This document shows, in pieces, positions 59,821-64,000 of a stretch of DNA of 64,000 bases. Every line of letters starts with the position of its first letter. The first letter of the stretch is position 1. This stretch comes from Nocardioides sp. CER19 (GTDB taxonomy: Bacteria; Actinomycetota; Actinomycetes; Propionibacteriales; Nocardioidaceae): NCBI RefSeq assembly GCF_029846275.1, contig NZ_JARVWS010000003.1:372001-436000 (forward strand). The letters run 5' to 3'. The position numbers were made by a program, and so were the translations under genes. The notes beneath the pieces were generated by a model. That model saw only the letters and a list, made by a program, of their open reading frames with translations, did no database searches and was not told the DNA's origin.

Positions 59821-60531
59821 ATGACATCCACCAACGGAACACCTGTCGCGCTCGTGACCGGCGGGTCCGCCGGCCTCGGGCTGGCCCTGGTCAGCGCGCT
59901 CAGCCGTGGGGGCTGGCGTGTCGTGACCGACGCCCGCCACGCCGACGCGCTCGTCGCTGCCACCGCTCCCCTGCCCGACGTCACGGCGATCCACGGAGAC
60001 GTGCGAGACCCCACGCACCAGAACGACCTCGCCGCGGCCGTCGGCCGGCTGGGGCGCCTCGACCTGCTCGTCCACAACGCGAGCGAGCTCGGCCCGATGC
60101 GCCCGCTCGCCGACGTCACGCCCGACCAGCTGGCCGAGGTGCTCGCGACCAACCTCTACGCCCCGCTCGGGCTCACCCGGCGGGTCCTCCCGGTGCTGCG
60201 GGCCTCCGCAGGCGCTCTCGTCGGCATCTCCAGCGACGCGGCCGTGGAGCACTACCCGACATGGGGCGCGTACGCCGCGGGGAAGGCCGCCCTGGACCAC
60301 CTCGTGCTCACCATCGGCGCCGAGAACGACCTGCGGGCCTACGCCGTCGACCCAGGCGACCTGCGGACGGCGATGCACCAGCGCGCCTTCCCCGGCGAGG
60401 ACATCTCCGACCGGCCGCTCCCCGAGACCGTGGTGCCGCGGCTGCTGGCGCTCGTGACCGGCGACCGACCTCCGGGGCGCTACCGAGCCATCGACGAGCC
60501 GGCTCTCCAGCTCACGGAGGTCGTTCGATGA
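59821..60531 (+). CDS. SDR-family oxidoreductase in a SoxR-controlled operon
   Basis: I use ATG 59821 because the SoxR dyad occupies the region upstream; a start at 59800 would lie inside the dyad. The 236-residue product has TGGSAGLG, GDVRDPTHQND, HNASELGP, Ser in GISSDAA and the YAAGK catalytic pair, with AYAVDPGDLRTAMHQ after it. It overlaps the QueA-like gene by ATGA, so the two probably act together. The substrate is unknown; a quinone or other redox-active molecule would fit SoxR control. Confidence 0.92.
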   Translation: MTSTNGTPVALVTGGSAGLGLALVSALSRGGWRVVTDARHADALVAATAPLPDVTAIHGDVRDPTHQNDLAAAVGRLGRLDLLVHNASELGPMRPLADVTPDQLAEVLATNLYAPLGLTRRVLPVLRASAGALVGISSDAAVEHYPTWGAYAAGKAALDHLVLTIGAENDLRAYAVDPGDLRTAMHQRAFPGEDISDRPLPETVVPRLLALVTGDRPPGRYRAIDEPALQLTEVVR

Positions 60532-61598
60532 CGCTGCTGGCCGAGCAGCCGGGCATCCACTTCCCGGCCCCTGACGACACGACAGCGCCGGCGCCGGCCG
60601 AGTGGCGCGGCTACGCCCGCGACGAGGTGCGGCTGCTCGTCGCAGGTCGCGACGGCCTCGTCCACACGAGCTTCCGGGCGATCGCCGACCACCTCACCCG
60701 GGGCGACCTCCTGGTCGTCAACGACTCCGCCACCGAGGCGCGCGAGCTGGACGCCACCCTCCTCGGCCGCGGTCCGGTCGTGCTCCACCTCGCCCAGCGG
60801 CTGGGCCAGGGCGCGTGGGCGGTCGAGTTGCGCACGGCACCGGGCGCCCACCGGTCGGTGCTCGACGCCGCCGAGGGCGACGTGGTGACCGCCGGCGGCC
60901 TGCGCCTCACCCTGACGGCGCCGTACCCCGGAGGCGTCTCCTCGCCCACCGGTCACGGCAACCGGCTGTGGCGCGCGAGCGTCGCCGGCGACGTGGGCGG
61001 GGTGCTCCGCGACCACGGCCGTCCGATCGCCTACGGCTACCTCGACCGTCGCTACCCGCTCGCCGCCTACCAGACGGTGTTCGGCGTCCGGCCGGGCAGC
61101 GCCGAGATGCCGTCGGCCGCACGGCCCTTCACCCCGGAGCTCGTGACGGGGCTGGTGGCCCGCGGCATCCAGGTCGCACCGGTGACCCTCCACACCGGGG
61201 TCTCCTCGCAGGAGGCCGGCGAGGCGCCCGCGCCCGAGTGGTTCGAGGTCAGCGCGACGACGGCCCGCATCGTCCGGGAGACCAAGCTCGCGGGCGGACG
61301 CATCGTCGCGGTGGGCACGACCGTCACCCGAGCGCTCGAGTCGGCGGTCGTGCACCGCGGTCGCCGCGGCACGACCCTCCGGGCCGGACGCGGCTGGACC
61401 GAGCGCGTGGTCACGCCCGAGCGGCCGGCGGCGATCGTCGACGGGCTGGTCACCGGCTGGCACGACCCGCACGCGTCCCACCTGCTCCTGGTGGAGGCGG
61501 TCGCCGGCCGCGAGCTCACCCAGCGTGCGTACGACGCCGCGGTCGACGCCGGGTACCTGTGGCACGAGTTCGGCGACGCCGCCCTGCTGCTGCCGTGA
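60528..61598 (+). CDS. QueA-like S-adenosylmethionine:tRNA ribosyltransferase-isomerase homologue, divergent
   Basis: The 356-residue product aligns in order with QueA: DLLVVNDSATEAREL near the start, PIAYGYLDRRYPLAAYQTVF, PGSAEMPSAARPFTPELV and the closing VAVGTTVTRALES and HLLLVEAV. True QueA has the motif A-P-T-A-G-L-H-F-T in the catalytic region; here it reads MPSAARPFT, so the Gly-Leu-His segment is lost. No other queuosine genes are in the window. Translational coupling to an SDR under SoxR control argues for a different role from tRNA modification. Family membership is firm; the function is open. Confidence 0.85.
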   Translation: MTLLAEQPGIHFPAPDDTTAPAPAEWRGYARDEVRLLVAGRDGLVHTSFRAIADHLTRGDLLVVNDSATEARELDATLLGRGPVVLHLAQRLGQGAWAVELRTAPGAHRSVLDAAEGDVVTAGGLRLTLTAPYPGGVSSPTGHGNRLWRASVAGDVGGVLRDHGRPIAYGYLDRRYPLAAYQTVFGVRPGSAEMPSAARPFTPELVTGLVARGIQVAPVTLHTGVSSQEAGEAPAPEWFEVSATTARIVRETKLAGGRIVAVGTTVTRALESAVVHRGRRGTTLRAGRGWTERVVTPERPAAIVDGLVTGWHDPHASHLLLVEAVAGRELTQRAYDAAVDAGYLWHEFGDAALLLP

Positions 61599-61608
61599 TC
61601 AGCGTCCT

Positions 61609-62082
61609 TCAGCCGTGGAAGTCGGCGGTGGCCTCGCCCGACAGGGCGGCGGCGATCCGCTCCGCCATGTGCGGCCTCATCGGCGGCAGGGCGTCGCGAC
61701 GGAACCACCCCACCTCCAGCGACTCGTCGTCGGCGACGTACGCCTCACCGGACAGCCACGTGCAGGCGAAGGTGAGGTCGAGGTAGACCGCTCGGTCGCC
61801 GTTAGCGTGCACGATCCGCTCGCCCGCGGCGACCGAGACCAGCCGGTCGACGCTGATCTCGACGCCGGTCTCCTCCAGCGCCTCGCGACGCGCGGCCACC
61901 GCGGGCTCCTCCCCCGGGTCGATGATCCCGGTGACGGGTGCCCAGCTGCCGTCGTCGGCCCGGCGGACGAGCAGCAGCTCGTCCGCCGGCCGTACGACGA
62001 CCGCGGTCACGCCGGGCAGCCAGAGCTCGAACTCCGGGCCGACGACGGAGCGCAGCGCGGCGACGTACTCGGGGATCGGCAC
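61609..62082 (-). CDS. NUDIX hydrolase
   Basis: From GTG 62080-62082 the product has 157 residues. The Nudix box reads GIIDPGEE, then REALEETGVEI, with all acidic metal ligands present. PGVTAVVVRPADELLLVRR precedes it, a pattern of ADP-ribose/NTP-type hydrolases common in actinobacteria. It would hydrolyse a nucleoside diphosphate derivative. It converges on the QueA-like gene with a 10-base gap. Confidence 0.92.
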   Translation of the reverse strand: MPIPEYVAALRSVVGPEFELWLPGVTAVVVRPADELLLVRRADDGSWAPVTGIIDPGEEPAVAARREALEETGVEISVDRLVSVAAGERIVHANGDRAVYLDLTFACTWLSGEAYVADDESLEVGWFRRDALPPMRPHMAERIAAALSGEATADFHG

Positions 62083-62100
62083 GCGACCGAGGGTACGTCC

Positions 62101-62553
62101 TCAGGACGCGGGGCCGTTCCGCGCCTCGATCGCCTTCACGGTGCCGTCGAACGCGTTCGACAACACCTTGCGACCTACGGTGGCCACCACGGCGCCCAGC
62201 AGCCGGCCGCGGAGGTTCTTGCCCTCACGGACGACCGTGTAGTCGATGTCGGTGGTCCCGTCGGGGCGCCTCGTCAGGTCGTAGACGTGGCTGGAGCTCC
62301 GGCCCCAGGTGTTGGAGTCGGTCGTCCTCAGCACGACGTGACCCGGGTTCGACCAGTCGTAGGTGAGCCGCTCCCAGATGCCCCGTGACCCCTCCGTCAC
62401 GTCGGCCTGGTGGTCGCCGACGCTGTGGACCTGGAGGTCCTTGTCATCGGTGTTGCCGAAGATCTGGGAGCGCCCGGGGCCGAAGTCGGTCAGCGCGGCG
62501 ATGAACTGCTCGGGGGTGACGCGCGTGTTGGCGTGCAGGTGGATGGTCGTCAT
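62101..62553 (-). CDS. SRPBCC-family (START-like) protein
   Basis: The 150-residue product starts at ATG 62551-62553. It shows the polyketide-cyclase/dehydrase-like pattern: an N-terminal strand (TTIHLHANTRVTPEQFIAAL), a central antiparallel part (HVVLRTTDSNTWGRSSSHVY) and a long C-terminal helix (LLGAVVATVGRKVLSNAFDG). Such proteins bind hydrophobic ligands. No partner is evident; it lies 12 bases after the VOC gene on the same strand, so they may be co-transcribed. Confidence 0.85.
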   Translation of the reverse strand: MTTIHLHANTRVTPEQFIAALTDFGPGRSQIFGNTDDKDLQVHSVGDHQADVTEGSRGIWERLTYDWSNPGHVVLRTTDSNTWGRSSSHVYDLTRRPDGTTDIDYTVVREGKNLRGRLLGAVVATVGRKVLSNAFDGTVKAIEARNGPAS

Positions 62554-62565
62554 CGACGCGTCCGA

Positions 62566-63240
62566 TCAGACCGGCAGCTCGGTGCCGTGGTTCTCGGCGA
62601 CCATGTAGGCGGCGTACCACTCGGGCCAGTTCGCGTCCTCCTCGCCGGTGCGGGCCTCGTGCTCGCCGTGCGCGGCCGCGGCCCGCTTCAGCGCACCGAC
62701 CAGGTCGCTCACCGACGCGTACTCGGTGCTGCTGGTCTCGACGCGACCGGGGATCCGGGCGGTGACCTGCTGGAGCAGGAACGTGTTGCCGTCGGGGTCG
62801 CGGAAGGTGGCGAAGGAGCCGTAGCTCGCGCCGTCGTCGGCGGGTCCGGCGGCCTGGCCGCCGTCGAGCCGGCCGAACTGCGCTCCCGGCGACTCCGGGT
62901 GGAAGACGTCGCTGACCTCGGCGCCGAGGCCGACCAGCTGGTCGTGGGCCGTCTCGATGTCGGAGACGACGAGGTAGATGCCCTCGGCGGTGCCCGGCTG
63001 CTGACCGGTGATCAGGGTGCCGAACTGGATCGACGCCGGTGATCCGGGCGGGGTCAGCTGGACGACGCGGAAGCCGTTGTCGAAGCCGAAGTCGGCGTCG
63101 AGGCGCCAGCCGAGGTCCTCGTAGAACTTCTTGGACCGGTCGACGTCGGCGACGGGGATGACGACGGCTTCGAGCTTGAGGTCGGCCTTCGAGGTGGCGG
63201 CGGTGGCGCCGGTCTCGGGGTCGGTGGCGGTGCTGTTCAT
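62566..63240 (-). CDS. VOC-superfamily (glyoxalase-like) protein
   Basis: The 224-residue product from ATG 63238-63240 has the VOC halves: LEAVVIPVADVDRSKKFYED and LGWRLDADFGFDNGFRVVQL early, SYGSFATFRDPDGNTFLLQQ late. A C-terminal extension of about 60 residues (EDANWPEWYAAYMVAENHG) is typical of a group annotated as lactoylglutathione-lyase-like in actinobacteria. The exact reaction is unknown. It heads a possible two-gene unit with the SRPBCC gene. Confidence 0.9.
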   Translation of the reverse strand: MNSTATDPETGATAATSKADLKLEAVVIPVADVDRSKKFYEDLGWRLDADFGFDNGFRVVQLTPPGSPASIQFGTLITGQQPGTAEGIYLVVSDIETAHDQLVGLGAEVSDVFHPESPGAQFGRLDGGQAAGPADDGASYGSFATFRDPDGNTFLLQQVTARIPGRVETSSTEYASVSDLVGALKRAAAAHGEHEARTGEEDANWPEWYAAYMVAENHGTELPV

Positions 63241-63328
63241 GGCTCACTCCTCGGGGTGGGGCGGGGATCGCCTTGTCACCACCGAGCGTGCCTGCAGGAG
63301 GGGGCCGTCGACCAGAGGGGTTTCGGAC

Positions 63329-63427
63329 TCAGTGCGACCCGGGGATGCGCGGCTTGGTGGTGGCCACCGCCGGGCGCGGGCGCACCGGGCGCGGCGTCGG
63401 CTTCGACGGAACCTTCGGATGGCTCAT
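63329..63427 (-). CDS. Possible small Pro/Arg/Lys-rich peptide (32 residues)
   Basis: ATG 63425-63427 has AGAGGGG eight bases upstream and opens a 32-codon frame rich in Pro, Arg, Lys and Val (MSHPKVPSKPTPRPVRPRPA). It is basic and without hydrophobic segments. The otherwise empty 303-bp gap between the VOC gene and the membrane protein holds nothing else I can identify. Confidence is low because short basic frames arise readily at this GC content. Confidence 0.25.
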   Translation of the reverse strand: MSHPKVPSKPTPRPVRPRPAVATTKPRIPGSH

Positions 63428-63543
63428 CGCTGGAACCCCTCTCGTGCTCGGCAGCCGGACAGGATTCGCCTTCTTCCCCTTCACGATGCTCGCCGGCAGA
63501 CGGCTCAGGCGGGACCTCGCACGGCGAGTCTCGAGCCGGCCGG

Positions 63544-64000
63544 TCACTCCGTCGGCGGCGGCGCGAGGCCCGCGTCGGCCAGCTCCAGCGTGGCCAGCCT
63601 GCGCACCACCTCGGCGTCCCGCTCGCGCCACCGCCCCGCGGGGTCGTCGCTGATCCGGGCCAGCACGTGCAGCGGCTGGTTGGCCAGCGCGCGCAACGCG
63701 AACAGGTCGAGGTCGGCGGCCGAGTCGACGAGCCGCTGGCCCGCCGCCGCGCGCCGGAAGAACCGCACACGTGCCGGGACGTAGAACGCCACCACGAGCA
63801 GGATCGGCACCAGCGCGGTGGCAAGGGCCAGCCAGAACGCGAGCGTGTCGACCGCATCGACCTGGCTCCGCCCCGCCTGCGCCAGCCGACCCGCGGCCGC
63901 GCCGGCACCGTTGAAGGGACGGCTCGCGTCGTCCCCGACCACCGGCAGCCCGCCGACCGAGTCGGCCGCGTGGTGCAGCTGGGCGGCCAGGTCCCCGGCG
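63544..64000 (-). CDS. Membrane protein of unknown function, cut by the right edge
   Basis: The frame ends at 63544 and stays open to the end of the window; a GTG at 63942 is possible but not needed, since codon use remains good upstream of it. One strong membrane segment (TLAFWLALATALVPILLVVA) is followed by a basic flank (FYVPARVRFFRR) and a cytoplasmic tail of about 70 residues with leucine-rich helices (DLDLFALRALANQPLHVLAR). No family is recognised. Confidence 0.65.
   Translation of the reverse strand, partial: AGDLAAQLHHAADSVGGLPVVGDDASRPFNGAGAAAGRLAQAGRSQVDAVDTLAFWLALATALVPILLVVAFYVPARVRFFRRAAAGQRLVDSAADLDLFALRALANQPLHVLARISDDPAGRWRERDAEVVRRLATLELADAGLAPPPTE

Noticed and set aside
1..64000. 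CRISPR arrays, prophage, transposons, rRNA and tRNA genes
   Set aside because: No spaced identical repeats, integrase or transposase motifs, terminal inverted repeats or tRNA cloverleaf segments were recognised anywhere in the window.

Overview
The window is high-GC DNA with dense gene packing, many GTG starts, ATGA/GTGA start-stop overlaps and GC-rich third codon positions. Together with the gene families present (paired OmpR-type kinases and regulators beside ABC exporters, a VanRS-like pair, MOSC-ferredoxin reductase, F6P/X5P phosphoketolase) this points to an actinobacterium, most likely Nocardioides or a close relative in Nocardioidaceae. The genus is an inference. I saw no rRNA, tRNA, CRISPR array, transposase or phage gene.

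Region 1 (1-16262) is a coherent choline/glycine betaine catabolic island. An IclR regulator, a corrinoid protein and a methyltetrahydrofolate:corrinoid methyltransferase (cut by the left edge) run leftward. Divergent from them is an MttB-family (non-pyrrolysine) methyltransferase, then a second IclR regulator, a betaine-aldehyde dehydrogenase, a choline-dehydrogenase-like GMC flavoprotein, a betaine/choline ABC importer (ATPase, double-length permease, binding protein), a dimethylglycine dehydrogenase/oxidase-like protein fused to a GcvT domain, and ETF beta and alpha. Read together: choline is imported and oxidised to glycine betaine, betaine is demethylated through a cobalamin protein with the methyl group passed to tetrahydrofolate, and dimethylglycine is oxidised with electrons going to ETF. 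Three promoters in the island share a 36-bp split inverted repeat that I propose as the operator of the second IclR protein.

Region 2 (16341-23139) is an ABC exporter operon (lipoprotein, two ATPases, FtsX permease, OmpR-type regulator) with a divergent histidine kinase; three tandem 11-bp repeats between the two units look like the regulator's binding site. Region 3 (23234-28317) holds an FMN reductase with a divergent XRE/MmyB regulator, a GNAT, a small acidic protein, a VOC protein, a dimethylformamidase-beta-like exported protein and a broken HxlR gene. Region 4 (28223-33341) is a second kinase/regulator pair with a LolA-like protein and an ABC-2 exporter. It is followed by a gene-free stretch carrying four alternating copies of a 16-bp repeat.

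Region 5 (33744-47932) contains a receiver/thioredoxin-reductase fusion without the redox CxxC, an aldehyde dehydrogenase interrupted by an in-frame TAG, a tandem SnoaL protein, a frameshifted MOSC-reductase-ferredoxin fusion, a D,D-carboxypeptidase, VanZ- and VanY-like genes with a divergent VanRS-like pair, and a four-gene catabolic operon (Gfo/Idh, alpha-hydroxyacid dehydrogenase, acetamidase/formamidase with a frameshift, SDR). Region 6 (47985-54630) has a P2-type ATPase divergent from phosphoketolase, an SDR, and two decayed genes. Region 7 (54654-64000) has a NarL-type two-component system with an ABC exporter, a SoxR regulator divergent from an SDR and QueA-like operon with a textbook MerR-type dyad between them, then NUDIX, SRPBCC and VOC genes and a membrane protein cut by the right edge.

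Several lesions (one nonsense codon, three single-base indels in short G/C runs, three truncated remnants) fall between 28 and 55 kb. The indels could be sequencing errors; the truncated remnants could not.
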